A DNA stretch of 64,000 bases from Apoderus coryli (GCA_911728435.2 OU452198.1:35059902-35123901), one strand, 5' to 3'. Numbered from the stretch's first letter, positions 10,427 to 22,626 are shown. Notes: generated by a model from the sequence alone, not told the origin. Made by a program: numbers and translations.

Positions 10427-10669
10427 AACGTACAAAAGTCCTCATAAGAAGGTTAAACCAGAATCAAACATCTATACATCAACATTTGTTGAACTTTAGT
10501 TGTATATTTTAATGTTAACATTTTATTGATACACTACAAAAACAGAAACGAATCCCCTTACCTACGTCTCTGCTTTAGAATATAGAAATAATTCAAAAGT
10601 ACTTTAGTAAATAGGTAGAATAAACAGCATTTATCTTTTTACCCATTTTCTCATTACATTGAAATCGTT

Positions 10670-10990
10670 TTAGAGGGCGTAAAATAAGACCAGTCATGAG
10701 AGCAGCAGCCCCATAGCGCGCGGTAAACCCGAAATAACCTGTAAGACCTCATTGTGCGTTCTTGGATTTCCTCTAATTACCATGCGCTCTCTCTGTCTGA
10801 TAATGTTTGATGACGACGACACACAAAAGATGTCGGGCGACCCTTTGAGTCGACCCGCCGCCAAGGATGTAAAAGACAAGGTGGCTGTCAATTGCCCCGT
10901 TCCTTTTCGGATTTGAACCCTTTTGGCGACATATTAAAGAGCCTGTGGTGCATTGCAACGGGATGGAAACGGCCTGCGATCGTTTAAGGT
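10670..10990. other. GC-rich island of unknown nature
   Basis: Clearly richer in G and C than its neighbours (CATAGCGCGCGGTAAACCC, GTCGACCCGCCGCCAAGG). Minus-strand reading frames of 61-65 codons exist (10694-10958) but resemble nothing I know. It might be a retroelement UTR, LTR remnant or host exon. Confidence 0.3.
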
Positions 10991-11805
10991 GAGGCCAGAG
11001 ATTTTATTGAAATTATTATTTGACTATTATTAATTGGATTATTTTGTACATATTTAAATTAGGTAATCGTTGAACGTCACGAAACATACTTGTATATTTG
11101 GCTGTGTCTGCCTAAGAATTAATCGTTTCCCTGTGACCAAGTCAGGAAAAACTCACGGAATGACTCTTCTTAAAAAGTTTTCATCAACTTTGACTCTAGC
11201 GCAACCTGCCTCACAAATTTCGCTGGATTGAATTGGGTGATTCGAATTTTCGAACAAATGTATTTAATTAATATAATTTGCGTTTGTTTTATTTAGTCGC
11301 CGGATATAATTAAATATTTGTATGAAACGTTAGGTGACAGCATTGACATTGTCGAAATATTATTGTTGTTACAAGTAACCTATAAAATAAAGTTATGGCA
11401 TGTTAAATTATAGTTCTTTACTTGTACCTATACGTCAAAATTTGCTCTCAGTATTTTCACCTCCACCGGATATTTTTGCCTGTGTAGCGAAGTTTTATTT
11501 GATACACGTATACCAAAATACATTTGCTTAAGAATTGATGTAGACATTTGTAATTGAAACTTCTCTCCCGGCAGGTTACAACAATCTTCAACTTTAGAGT
11601 TAGAATTTTATGAATAATTAATTATTTTTAAAAAGAATTGATATTACCTGTAAAATTTGCATACAGATGGTTCATTCCTCTCTAAACTAGAGTGGTCAGG
11701 AATTCAGTTCAGATTTGACAATTTCGTACTGTTAATGTTAATTGAACTCAGTTTTGTCGTATATATTATTAGAAGTTCATTTATTTTTTTGAATCCATAT
11801 AGGTA
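10991..11805. other. No recognisable gene
   Basis: AT-rich, with short chance frames only. Confidence 0.35.
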
Positions 11806-12265
11806 TGTGACGAATATTAAAATGTCCCCTACGCTTAGAGGTGAATAAATACATCCGGCAACACCGCGTTGGCTATACAATAGTAATTAGGTGATATATT
11901 CTGGAAAGCGCGCGATTCAAATTAAAGGAAGGCGACTCTGTACAGATTTAGTATGCTATACCTCTCCCGGGGCAACGCTGTGTTAATTTGGTAGAATGTG
12001 CCTCGCTCACCGTACTGATATGGAATAAACGTACGCGCTCCAGAATGTTGTAGAACAAACGCCTATTTTCGAGAAAGAGACAAATGATATAAATACGCAA
12101 CGTACAACGGGGATAGACAACTAGTAATGAAGTGAATAGTCTATAGTTAAGAACAGTGTAGTGAAATATAAATAGTAGAAATAAATATAGTTCTTTTGAG
12201 TGTTTATTAATTAAGTGTAAAAAAATATTAGATTTAATTCAACTCTCGTTATTATTTCACACAAC
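11806..12265 (+). repeat. Possible solo LTR
   Basis: The block can be read from a TG (TGTGACGAATATTAAAATG) to a CA (TATTATTTCACACA). Inside, ATGATATAAATACGC (about 12086) looks like a TATA box, and GAAATAAATATAG (about 12179) like a polyadenylation signal about 90 bases later, the U3-R-U5 order of an LTR. I could not confirm a target duplication or a primer-binding site, so this is tentative. Confidence 0.3.
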
Positions 12266-12519
12266 GAACTCAAAAAAACTTTACAGGTAGTAGACTTTGA
12301 TGGTCCTATATCTAAGTTCAGCGGTTTTTGACGTATTTAAAGAGATTAGTGTCAAAAATTGAACGGCATTGAATGGTATCATAATAAGTCAGATGATGTA
12401 ACCTTCCTGGAGTGTGAAAAACCTTCGGCAGGGTGCCATTCCGGAGACTGATACACAAATCATCATTTTGGCGTAGATTTATAGCATACATTTTGATCCA
12501 GAATCGAACGATCTTTATC

Positions 12520-12850
12520 ATGCTCTTTCGGTGTTTAGGAGAGAGTTCCACAGGGATCTGTGATGGGGCCAAAGTATGTTCTATGCTGATGATCCCAAGA
12601 TTTACTGCAATCCCTTTGCGGAAGAAAATATTATGAGTGCTTTGGAGGCACGGCGCGATGATTGGTTAATGTTCCTGATTATGACTAAGTGTACCCTTTT
12701 ACATCTTGTTGCGAACAATCCTCGGGAACGACCGATTATTGCGAGCAGGCATCTTACGATTGATGCGTAACAGAGGGAGTTGGGTGTGATCATCTCCGAC
12801 GATTTGATGTGTGTTGTAAAAAAGGCGATCTCAGTGATTTGCCTGCTTTT
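12520..12850 (+). pseudogene. LINE reverse transcriptase palm fragment
   Basis: The plus strand shows VPQGSVMGP (palm motif before the catalytic loop, about 12543-12572), then in the next frame FYADDPKIYCN with the YADD catalytic motif (about 12579-12610), followed by a stop at 12768-12770 and ELGVIISDDLM. The spacing between PQGS and YADD is shorter than normal, so bases are deleted. Only the palm survives. The clade cannot be set. No ORF1, endonuclease or tail is visible. Confidence 0.65.
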
Positions 12851-13251
12851 AGTGGTGAGAAGATACTTCGAATGACTAAAAAACAGTGAATGCGTCATCG
12901 GTGAATTGATTTAAAAACCGATTTCAGTCACTTGGTAGTTCAGGTGGGCAAATAATATAGAAGTTTTTCTCTTATTCGTTCTTTCTTTATGATTTTTGTG
13001 GTGCTGAATACGAATTTAAACTTTGCCACCTCAAGAAAGTGATGCGTTGCTAGCAAAATAGGAAAAACCTCGAAAAAAATGCATTTTTTTCGGTTTTTGA
13101 CTAATTACTCGGGAAATATACTGTTTCGAAAGAAAGTATTAGAATACAAAAATTAAGTACAATAAATTCTCAACAAATTAGGTCTCCTACGTTTTCTTGT
13201 TTAGATAGACGGTTTCGCAACTAGAGAGCCTTGAAATTCGATCATAGTTGA

Positions 13252-13455
13252 CTAAAAACCAGCACACAACCACGTTGGAATCCCCCGCACCTGCCAAACT
13301 CTTGCCAAGGCGCCTGCGACAACACGGAGAAATATGACACTGACGGGGACGATGCTTTCGACGACCCGGATGATCCGACATCGATCTTTTCCATGGCTTT
13401 TAAGTTTCAAGCTATTTTCTTTGCTGTGCCTATATACTTAAAAAAGAAGCCTTAG
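13252..13455 (+). other. Unassigned open frame, acidic, possible exon
   Basis: A 67-codon stretch open from a stop at 13249-13251 to TAG at 13453. It lacks an early ATG, so if real it would be an internal or terminal exon. Its middle reads TEKYDTDGDDAFDDPDDPTS and is followed by SIFSMAFKFQAIFFAVPIY. Base composition is richer in GC than the surroundings from 13280 to 13390. I do not recognise it. It could be a host exon or a chance frame in a GC-rich repeat. Confidence 0.2.
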
Positions 13456-13701
13456 TCGTCTATTATTTTTAATTCTCATGATTCTCTTTCAACTTTCAGA
13501 TGAGAAACTTGCACTAACAAATCTTTGTAGGTAATTTAGTTTAGTTCATTTTTGTAAATCAAACTTTTTCCAAAACAGCATATTTTTCGAGCTAAAGGGT
13601 GATTTAATTTGGGTTTCCCCATGAAAGTATTAAATAAAAAAAATTGTATTAGCCCTTTCAGTACTTTATTACAATTAGATATAAAGAAATAAAGATGCTA
13701 A

Positions 13702-13813
13702 ATGGCCGCTGTCGTTCAACTGGCATGTCGTAATTCGTTTACAAAAGATCTGCAGAAAGGTCGAAGTGAGGGGAGGCCAAACCTCCTAAACGACTCAGAT
13801 AAAACAATCTACA
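13702..13813 (+). mobile_element. LINE 3' end inserted in a transposase relic
   Basis: ACAAAAGATCTGC through CTCCTAAACGACTCAGATAA and AACAATCTACA matches the 3' end of the LINE at 26396-28048 (same order, opposite strand there). Sequences beyond the final CTACA differ at the two loci, so this marks the LINE 3' terminus. At this locus it interrupts the transposase frame read on the minus strand. Confidence 0.65.
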
Positions 13814-14140
13814 ATTCGTTTGTCAAAATTTTCGACTACTCTGCGATACAAATCAGGTTCTATTCCGGCTATTTCGCGTCTGATCTCCTGTTTAAGCTCT
13901 GCACTAGTGCTTGAAACTCAGCTCTTCAGATAACCCCAAAGAAAGAAATCTGCAGGAGTTAAATGATCGCGGCAGCCAATTGATGTCGCGGTTGCGGGAA
14001 AAATACGGCCTTGACACTTCCCGCGCAGTAATTCCTTGGGTTCTCTTGCTGTGTTGCAGGTGGCACCGTCCTGTTGAAACCAGAGATTTTCGATGGTTTT
14101 TTTTTTTAAATGTTAAGCATCGATGAAAACACAAAAAAAT
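13814..14140 (-). pseudogene. Tc1/mariner-type transposase C-terminal relic
   Basis: On the minus strand DGATCNTARE (second catalytic aspartate region), FSRNRDINWLPRSFNSCRFL (a decayed form of the NWPPRSCDLTPLDFF block) and, near 13820-13910, LKQEIRREIAGIEPDLYRRV ending in VENFDKRI are readable in shifting frames. Right after KRI the sequence passes into the LINE tail of 13702-13813. A terminus-like GGGTGATTTAATTTGGGTTTCC at about 13599 may be this element's end. Inactive. Confidence 0.6.
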
Positions 14141-16061
14141 TTTCTATGAGGATGTAAGTTTTTGCCTATCCCGTAGGACAATTCTCGATTTAATAATATA
14201 CAAGGTGACTTGCCACTGATGATGGGCCTGGTCTAGTCCCGATACATGTATGGCGGATAGATTCTAAATTCTATCAAATTTATTTTATGGAGATTTGACT
14301 TTCATTCAAACACTAAATTACAACTCCACTTAAGAATGGACTATTTTTTCAAATAATTAAATAAAACAAATGTAAGTCAATTTTTCAAATGGGAGCATAA
14401 AAAACGATGGTCACTTAATATTAGATTGTCTATTTCGAAAATATGTATATTTTGAAATATTGACAATTTTTCTACAGTAACATCTAATAATCACCTATGA
14501 TATTTTGATTAATAAAACAAAAAGTTTGAAAGTAGTATTGTTCATATTGAAGTAGAGTAAGTTCTGGAATGCAAGTCAACCTCCACGACAAAAAGCTACT
14601 TTCATCAATATTAAATTCAAGTAGCCTCAGAAATATTCTAATGGGTGTGATCACTGTGAAACACGGCAGTGTTAAAGTGCTCAAATTTATATAAATTTCC
14701 AACTTTAACTGGTCTAGTCAGCCATATATTGACAGTGACACTACGGCCTGGTGATTACCATAACTAGTCAAACAGATACCGTTTTATCGCCAAATAAGAT
14801 TCACAGGGAGAATGGTGTATTTTGTAAAACGGTTTCCCGGGATATAGTGGCGGAGACATGGGGAAATGACGCCGAGGTGTGCGGATATTCGCATTACCGC
14901 ATTTTCATTTCGTTGCGTTTTGTCTATTTGAGGTTTTGACAAAACAGACGGTTTTAATGTAAAAGATAAAAAAGGCTGAGATAGAATGCCAATTAATATT
15001 GTGTTCTGTAGAAAACAGGAGTTGGAATCATTCGCTTGATGTTATTAAAAACGAGAGGATTTATTGTCTATTATAGGGGAGTATAGTCTCTCTTCTATAC
15101 GCAGTCGTACATCAAGAATGGCGAAGGAATTTCGTCAATCATTACTATAATGATTTTTACACATTTAAGAGACCAGTCGATTCCATGCTGCAAAGAAGTT
15201 CTTTTCGGAACAGAGCTAGGAGTTCTTCGTCAATATTAGCATCACTTAAGTTGTTACAAATGCCAAGTATCAGTTTCTCAGGACAGACAATTTATCGTTA
15301 AAAACAACATTTTTCTTCATTCAAGTAATGAAGAGAAATTGATCGTGCGTTCAATATTGAAACATTTATGAAAAATAACGAAATAGCAAATAACTTTTCG
15401 TAGTTACTTTGAACTTGGGAGATACGCTCTGGATCCGAAATCATTACCTAATCAACAGCAGTTGATATTACAAATCAAAAACACATGTCTTTAGCAAAAT
15501 ATGTATCTTTAAAAAAACTCCTAACCGTTCAATTCAATAACAGACTTTGATAACCATTAATGATTATCAATGGCTATGGAAACTATAGACTGCAACCATA
15601 AAACTACCCCCTTTTATTAACAAACGACAAATCTATAGACAAATCGGTATAAGTGAACAATAACAATAGAAAAACCAAGCAAAATATCAAATTACACACT
15701 ATTTGTTAAATTCATTATGAGCACGACCGCCTATTTCCATCATAAACGATATATTTATCAAACCGCATCCGTATACACTTTGAACAATGGAACTCAGATA
15801 CAAAACTTTAATTCATGTTCAGATGTTCACCCGAAATTATCGGCAAACATGAAGTTATGTTACCTGATACGTTAGTTGCATATAATGCGAGTACATACAG
15901 GGCTAGCCAAAGGTGCAATCCAGAATTAGTCACATTAAATCAATGTCAAATAATCATTAACCCAAAAGTAAAAGTCTCTTCAATTGTTTAAGTTAGTTAA
16001 TCATAAAAACACTTTAATACATGATAGATGATAACAAATTAAACATTTTTGAAAATGCCTT
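14141..16061. other. No recognisable gene
   Basis: About 1.9 kb of AT-rich sequence. Frames are short (up to 72 codons) and unrecognised. No terminal repeats were found. Confidence 0.35.
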
Positions 16062-16310
16062 TAAAATAAGGTATAACTCAAGTATGATCTCGACGTTTCG
16101 ATTCGATAGTAGTCATCTTCAATGATTTTTCCGTGATACAGACCTGCATTATTTTTTGCTGAGCGAAAATAAAGTATATTATGTAGTATATCACACTTCG
16201 TATTTTAGCTAAGCAAAAAATAATGCAGGTCTGTATTAAGGAAAAATCATTGATGATGACTACTATCGAATCGAACCGTCAGAAACCGTACTTGAGTTAT
16301 ACTTTATTTT
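16062..16310. mobile_element. Palindromic foldback element
   Basis: The left arm (about 16062-16172) is repeated inverted in the right arm (about 16196-16310). Shared blocks are AAGGTATAACTCAAGTA, GATTCGATAGTAGTCATC, and AATGCAGGTCTGTAT/ATACAGACCTGCATT, around a loop of roughly 25 bases. Both arms contain a GATGACTACTATCGAATCGAA block that echoes the hammerhead-like motif elsewhere in the window, but its stem I is missing. A further AATGCAGGTCTGTATT at 16329 is a partial extra copy. Confidence 0.75.
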
Positions 16311-17934
16311 AGAGGTAGTGACGACTAAAAATGCAGGTCTGTATTTGAAGAAAACAAAGTTCATAGTGGCCGCTGCAAAACGAAACGTATTGATTTTGAA
16401 AGTGCCATGTTATATACATATTAGAAGTAACCATTAAACTTTTGATTTAAGACTTTCTCTCGAAAATCAACAGTTTTCGAAATATTTAAGAAAATAGGAT
16501 TCAGCATTTTTCACAAATCGCCCTCTATTTCAAAAGCTAAAAAGAATTTCTCTACACAGTAAAGAGATTTTAAATACCAACTCTATATCTTGCAGGGTTA
16601 AATAGTCTTGCGCTATTAAATAGTAGCTACCCTGTACATATAATTATTACGTATAATATAACTGATGTAATTAAATTAAAGATTCAGCTTCTGATGCATT
16701 CGGCATTATTTTTTTCAACTGTTAACAACCGAAATATCTTTCGTTGTCTTATCCTTGTTCAATATGGACACATCATCCTTTTATTTGGGTATTTTCTATA
16801 CCCGGATAATAAAAGGACTCCTAAAAAGACGTGCAGTTCTTCTATTGTTAAATCTAGTTCGTCTTTTTTACTGCAACGCATATAGATTGCTTTCATTCAT
16901 AATCAAAGTTATAGATCATTTTCAAAAAAGTTTAAGTAAGTCAATCGTTTTTGCATCATGTGATGGTTGTTTCTCAGTTTTACATTCGGCATCTCCCATG
17001 CATGCGAAAACTACATTAAGTTTTTTTGGAAAAATCTTCATTTAGACCAACCGCCTTGCATGTTTGGTTGAGCACACCACGTGGAAGATGGTTTATATTA
17101 CCATCATGCTCATCGTCGAATTGTCCTCTGCGGTATCATTAGAATCATCAGAAGGTAGTATAATTATATATGTTCGATTCCGGAAGGTCAGTCTCTTCCT
17201 CCAAGTAATTACAATAAAATGAAGCAATTTTATACCTTCGAAGTGTATAAGTGAATACTATTCTTTCAGAGGGCTTTTGCTTACCGCTACACAAACCCAT
17301 CAACTCCAACTACCACCAAATATGTGCGTCCCTTTAGTTAAAGGGACATTGCCCACTAATAGGAATAGGACACATTTTGAAATAGATAATCAATTATATA
17401 TAAAATTGGTTAAAAATTGGGATATGCGATGGAAAACCTTCATCTCCTTAACTATCTAGTGTAAAATTTATCAGGTAGCAAGAATTTTAGAGCAATAATT
17501 CAATTGGTTCCTGCGGTTTTTTGAAAAGTAGTCCCGAAAAGTCAATTTGTATGCAAAAACTGCTGATGAAACAAACAATAATGGCATTGGCATACAAAAT
17601 ATAAGCAGCGTTGAACTCAAATTTTAATCACTGTGGCACGGGGTTCAGTCGACGAGCTTTTCGATGATTGTGTCGATTTTCTATATTTTCAGCCTATCCA
17701 TTAGTTTGTTTTTCAACAAAATCCCGGCTGAAATTATTCGCCTCAATTTTCAAGCCAAAACTTGAGAGCCTATGAAGATACCCATGCTTTTCTGGTACAT
17801 TTTCTTGCTTAGCATACGCTCACAATTTCTATATATGACATTTTAAGTTTGGCAAGATTGTAGCTACGACAAAAACCATTTTTGAGTTTAAATATGACCC
17901 TAATCTAGAATTCGCCCAGTTGCCCCAAATTATT
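16311..17934. other. No recognisable gene
   Basis: AT-rich, with an extra ATGCAGGTCTGTATT fragment near 16330. Reading frames of up to 96 codons (for example 16755-17045) show no known pattern. Confidence 0.35.
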
Positions 17935-18690
17935 CATTAAGTTGATGATCTCACTGAGGACAAATTCCCTTGCATCGTCGGGTGTTATGCTTCCAAGGTA
18001 TTTCAGCCTTTTGCAGAACAGTGCCATGCAATGGCAGTGGTTTATGTTGCTTCTTGCCTCATTTATCGTCCTCACTCACCGAGTAGTGCAGTATCCAGTT
18101 CGATAAGTTTTTTTTTGTCTTTTGATTCCGAGGGTCTAATGAACCTCTTCGATTGTCTCACGGCTGGAGTGTTCCTCCAGTAGGAAATTAATTGTCCTTC
18201 TCTCATATTTACGCAATTCCTTTTACATGGCCCTTTGTATAGCAAAGATGGTTTTCAGACCGCAGTGTTAGCCTTCTCTTTTGCAAGTGGGTCAGCCGTT
18301 TTGTTTTCCTCTATGCCTTCATATCCTGGCACCAAATCAGAGTAATCGTGTTTTATTGAGCCCGTTATCGAACTGTAGTCACTGCCATGCTAGTTTTTAC
18401 GTGAAGGTGTATGATTCCAGTGCTTTTAATACGGCCAGACATAATATTAATGTTCTTGAGTCCAGTAGTGAATGGCCGTGAGCTCTTCCTGGAATATTGT
18501 GGCACTTCTGCCAAGGGATTCAGAGATCCTAATGTTCGGCCCGTATACCCTTATGCCAGTTGTTTTGGCTTCTATTCCTTGTGATCCGTCAGCATACCAT
18601 ACGCATGTGTTCAAGCAGAGAAGAGGAGATCAATTCAAAGTATCTCCATCAAAATAGCTTAGCGCATTGTCTGCTGTTTTTAGTGAAACA
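17935..18690 (-). pseudogene. LINE RNase H region, decayed copy 1
   Basis: DNA similarity to 26500-27300 is clear throughout, for example TTGATGATCTCACTGAGGAC against TTGATGATTTCTCTGGGGGC, TTTGCAAGTGGGTCAGCCG against TTTTGCAAGTTGGTCCGCCG, and CTTCATATCCTGGCACC against CTTCATGTCCTGGCACC. The matching part covers the RNase H domain and zinc-knuckle tail of that LINE. Stops and indels are everywhere. A second copy follows at 18915-19490. Confidence 0.7.
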
Positions 18691-18914
18691 TTCCAGGATG
18701 TGTCAACATTTGTTAATAAAACTAACTTCGAATACGCCGATTATTGATCTAAAGAAATGTAGCAGGCTGATTTCGATCTTAAACATTTCTCACGTTGACT
18801 TTAATGCTCATTAAATTTTGAGTTTTCTGCGAAGGAAAATATGGTTAAAAATATCAGAAACACTCAAAATTAAAGTCAACGAATTTCCATGCTTCGCGGG
18901 TCTTAAAGTCATCC

Positions 18915-19490
18915 TTCTTTTCTTTTCAGCCTTTTGCAGACGTGTGGTCAGTTGTCTGTGTTGGCCTCTTCCATTGTCTCACAGCTGGAGCATTCTTTCA
19001 GTAGGGATATGATTATTCCTTCTCTCATTTACGCAATTGCTTCATCACATGACCCTTTGTAACGCGAAAGATGGGTTCAGGACAGAAGAACGAAGTGTCG
19101 GCTTTCTCTTTTACAAGTTGCTCAGGCGTTTAGTTTTACTCTATACCTTGGTGTCCTGGCACCCAAGACAGAGTAATCTTGTTCTGTGGAGCTGCCAGTT
19201 GCTTCAAGAACTCCGATGCTAGTTTTGACGTGATGATCTATGAGTTCAGTGCTTTTAATGCGGTCTGCCTGTCTGACATAATATTAATGTGCCTTTTCCG
19301 AATGTCGTCTGTAAGCATTCTTGAGCGCAGCGGTAAATCTCTGTGAGCTCTGCCTGGAACATTGTGGGGCTATTGACAAGAGATTCAGTAAGCCTGTAGT
19401 TCAGGTAGTATACCCCTATACTTCCCTTTCCCCTCTATTCCTTCTTCTTCAAGATAACTTAGCGCATTGTCTGCTGTTTGTATATAGCAA
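18915..19490 (-). pseudogene. LINE RNase H region, decayed copy 2
   Basis: This repeats the preceding copy about 800 bases downstream: CATTGTCTCACAGCTGGAGC against GATTGTCTCACGGCTGGAGT, and the same end AGCGCATTGTCTGCTGTTT (18660 and 19460). The shared right-hand junction suggests tandem duplication of an already degenerate fragment rather than two insertions. Confidence 0.65.
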
Positions 19491-20368
19491 AATAGCCATA
19501 TGAATTTAATTTGTTTTCCCAAGGTCAAATATTAGATAGATTAAGCAGCTATATGAAGTTGATAATTAACTAATTTGAAAACCTCGGTCGCATACATTTT
19601 AAAGAAAAATTAAAAGTTCAATATGTCAGGATACATCGGTTTTGCCAAATATTTTGTCACACCCTATAAACATTTATGAAACTAGTGTGCCATGTTTGAT
19701 TTCACTAAGGGTAGGTACATGTATGCACGTATATGTAATATGGATTTTGTTATACATAGAAGAGAAAGTGCAGTTTTTATACAAAGGCAGCTGTGAAAGT
19801 AGGTATATTTCACAATATAATGCAACCCCCTTAAAGTTGTTTGTAATGGTGTAAGTAAGTGTGGGTTTTACAGCCAATAGAATTAAATTTTGCAATCGCA
19901 TAATAGACGGCCATGTTTTTTTGCTTTCTGTACCACAGGAAAAAAAACGTGCGTAATTGGATGCCAAAGATAAATTGCGTCATACAGTTTCTGGACCTGT
20001 ACATTAAGCAGCATTGAAGCTGCCATTTTAACATTTAAATCTGGTTTACAAGTATGCGGTTAAGGCATAGTTTCCTGACGCATTTGAGTTATAGAGTAAA
20101 GTGAAGTCTTTACGCATGCCGTATGACATGCTTTCGCGACGATGCAATAGCCTTAGATTGTCATAGAAACAATCCTAAAGTACCCTTTGACGGATATGAG
20201 GAGCCCCAAAACACTCCCTCTTTGGCTCCAACTCTTATACGTATTTTTTAATGAAATGTGGATACATACTGTGTGGCAAACAAATCTGTAACAGCGAAAG
20301 GAATTCGGACAAAAAAATCCGATATTGCCGAATTTAACTACAAAAAAGCACTAGTTCTACGCAAGAAG
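19491..20368. other. No recognisable gene
   Basis: AT-rich spacer. Frames of up to 97 codons (19674-19967 minus) show no conserved pattern. Confidence 0.35.
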
Positions 20369-20370
20369 TA

Positions 20371-21640
20371 CAAGGGTTGCCTTTTATATTTTGGGATTTG
20401 GCAACCCTGGTGTTGAAATCTGGCAACTGACAGCGCTATCGTGAAGTTGGACATTTTTGAGGTTATACGTACGTTTTGACATACGAGCACTATTTGTGTT
20501 GTTTACAGTCACTTAAAAGATTCATCTCGGCCCAAACATGGAATTAAATCGTGAACATTTTCGGGCGATTATTTTTTACAACTTTCGACGTGGATTAACT
20601 CAGCAACAGTGCATGGATGAATTTAATCCAACTTTTGGCGATGAAGCTCCATCAATGACCAGTGTCTATCGACGGTATGGTGAATTCAATCGTGGTCGTA
20701 GTTCACTCCAAGACGAATTTCGTGAAGGTCGTCCAAAATCAGTTGTTGTGCCGAAAACCATTGATGCTGTGCGCGAACTGATATTGCAAGAGCGTCATGT
20801 GACCTATCAAGAGATTGAGACAACCTTGGACATTAGTGGGACCAGCATACATTCAATATTGCAGAAACATTTGACTGTCAAAAAAATTAGTTCGCGTTGG
20901 ATCCCACACAATTTGTCAATCGCTCAAAAAAATGCTCGTGTCGATTGGTCGAAAGAAATGCTCAAAAAATACGATCGCGGTGCTTCGAAACACGTCTGTG
21001 ACATCGCGACAGGTGATGAATCGTGGATTTACGCGTACGAGCCCGAAAGTAAACAGCAGTCGGCTGTATGGGTGTTTCAAGATGAGCCAAATCCAACAAA
21101 AGTTATTTGCGCACGAAACACTTCCTGTTTTTTCGGAAAAACTGGACATGTCGCAACCGTACCACTAGAACAACGCAGAACAGTCAATTCTGAGTGGTAC
21201 ACAACCATTTGTGTACCAGTTGTCTTCCAAGAAATCAGGAAAACCAACCGCCGAAGACGGATCACTCTTCAGCACGACAATGCGAGCTCTCACACATCGG
21301 CTCAAACAACTGCATTTTTGAGCACCCAAAACATCGATTTGATGAGTCATCCACCGTAGAGTCCTGACTTGGCACCGAATGACTTCTTTTTATTCCCGTA
21401 CGTAAAAAACAAACTGTGAGGTCAACGTTTTTCGACACATGACGAAGCGGTTGCTGCATTCAGAATGCATGTTTTGGAGATACCTCAATCAGAGTGGCAA
21501 AAGCGCTTCGAAAATTTGTTCAAACGCTTGCAAAAGTGTATAGATCTTCATGGGGAATATTTTGAAAAACAATAAAGTGATTTTCGATGATTAATATTTG
21601 TTTTTGTTCCCTAATCCCGAAATATAAAAGGCAACCCCCG
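20371..21640 (+). mobile_element. Full-length mariner transposon (copy B)
   Basis: The element starts CAAGGGTTGCCTTTTATATT and ends AATATAAAAGGCAACCCCCG, inverted terminal repeats of about 26 bases with few mismatches, flanked by TA at 20369-20370 and 21641-21642. The 1270-base length is normal for mariner. It is the least damaged of four copies of this family here (others at 4587, 37653 and about 46049). Confidence 0.95.
20538..21575 (+). pseudogene. Mariner transposase with two nonsense codons (copy B)
   Basis: Catalyses excision and reinsertion of mariner at TA sites in the nucleus. The frame runs from ATG 20538 to TAA 21573-21575, 345 codons without a frameshift. Residues 1-110 are the DNA-binding half with two helix-turn-helix regions. 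The catalytic triad is D160 (TGDESWI), D247 (QHDNASSHT) and D282 (DLAPND), giving DD34D. Stops replace codon 274 (HPP*SPD, 21357) and codon 294 (NKL*GQR, 21417). Compared with copy C it also lacks about five residues around ARNTSCFFG. As it stands the protein would end before D282 and be inactive. Between terminal repeats and start lies a 150-base leader. Confidence 0.95.
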
Positions 21641-21642
21641 TA

Positions 21643-22626
21643 GTATTAATTTGGAAATCGATTTTTTACAATTACAAATAATAATAATAATAAAAGCTCA
21701 GCATTTCTAAGTGGTTATTAGTTTTATTTTTATTTAATAACTAAAATTTTTACCACCGCCTGGACCATCCTAATTGGTGCGTAGACCCTCACACGTTTTG
21801 TCACCATGCGGGTGTTGAATCGCAATTGGTGGAAACGGAGTAATTCCCCGCAATTTTTGCCGCCCCTCTTGGAATATCGAGTAATATTGAATCATCCAGT
21901 GGCAGAGTGGTGTTATTTATAGCTTTGTTGTCGTGTATGAGTTGCAATATTATCAAATATTATATCAATATATTATTGCATATTTAGTGTTTAGTGATTT
22001 TGAATAATTTGCATTCATACACTCTGGTAATTTTAAAGTTGCAAGTTCAAAACAGGGTCATGGAACTTTTTATTATTATTATTATTGAAAACTGGATCAT
22101 TGAACTTTTTTATTATTATTGAAATTGTAGCCCGTCTGCACATATTGTTACTAGAACGGATACATTTAATTTGACGCGGATGCTAGAAATGTCAACCTTC
22201 TGTCACTAATAGAGATGCAAGATATGTATCGATATATTCTATTCGATATTAGTTTCTTTTGAAGGTAGAGTTGGGTTCAAAATACGAAGATACTATCTAT
22301 TGGGGATATAAAATCACGAATTTTTTTCCGCCAAAAATATCGAAATGAATTATTTTTTCAAAAACTGTTAAAGATAGGGAAATGTTAAGAAAAAATACTT
22401 CTAATTGAACAGGGATTCTGAAACTATAATAAAGTATAAGATATTTCATTTAAGATACGGAAGTTCATATACACTTCGGGTATAACTGGAAGCTCAGCCA
22501 TCTTAAAAAAAATATTATTAAAAAGAAGCTTTTTACTTCTTATATAAACGTAAAAAGTTTCAAATCAACATATTCATTTTTTCTCCTAAATCTTCTAATA
22601 AAACAGTTAGCTGAATCCCCTGTATA
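21643..22626. other. No gene; tandem duplicate near 22050-22125
   Basis: Two adjacent copies of a unit like AACAGGGTCATGGAACTTTT with (ATT)n are found at 22050-22125. The rest is AT-rich without a recognised feature. CCCCTG then TA at 22618-22625 looks like another element's end, abutting the next transposon. Confidence 0.4.

Noticed and set aside
11806..12265. Complete LTR retrotransposon
   Set aside because: Only one LTR-like block is visible. No second LTR, primer-binding site, gag or pol could be found on either side within the window.
20916..21265. Minus-strand frames inside mariner copy B
   Set aside because: They are antisense to the transposase reading frame, which has the DD34D motif and full length.
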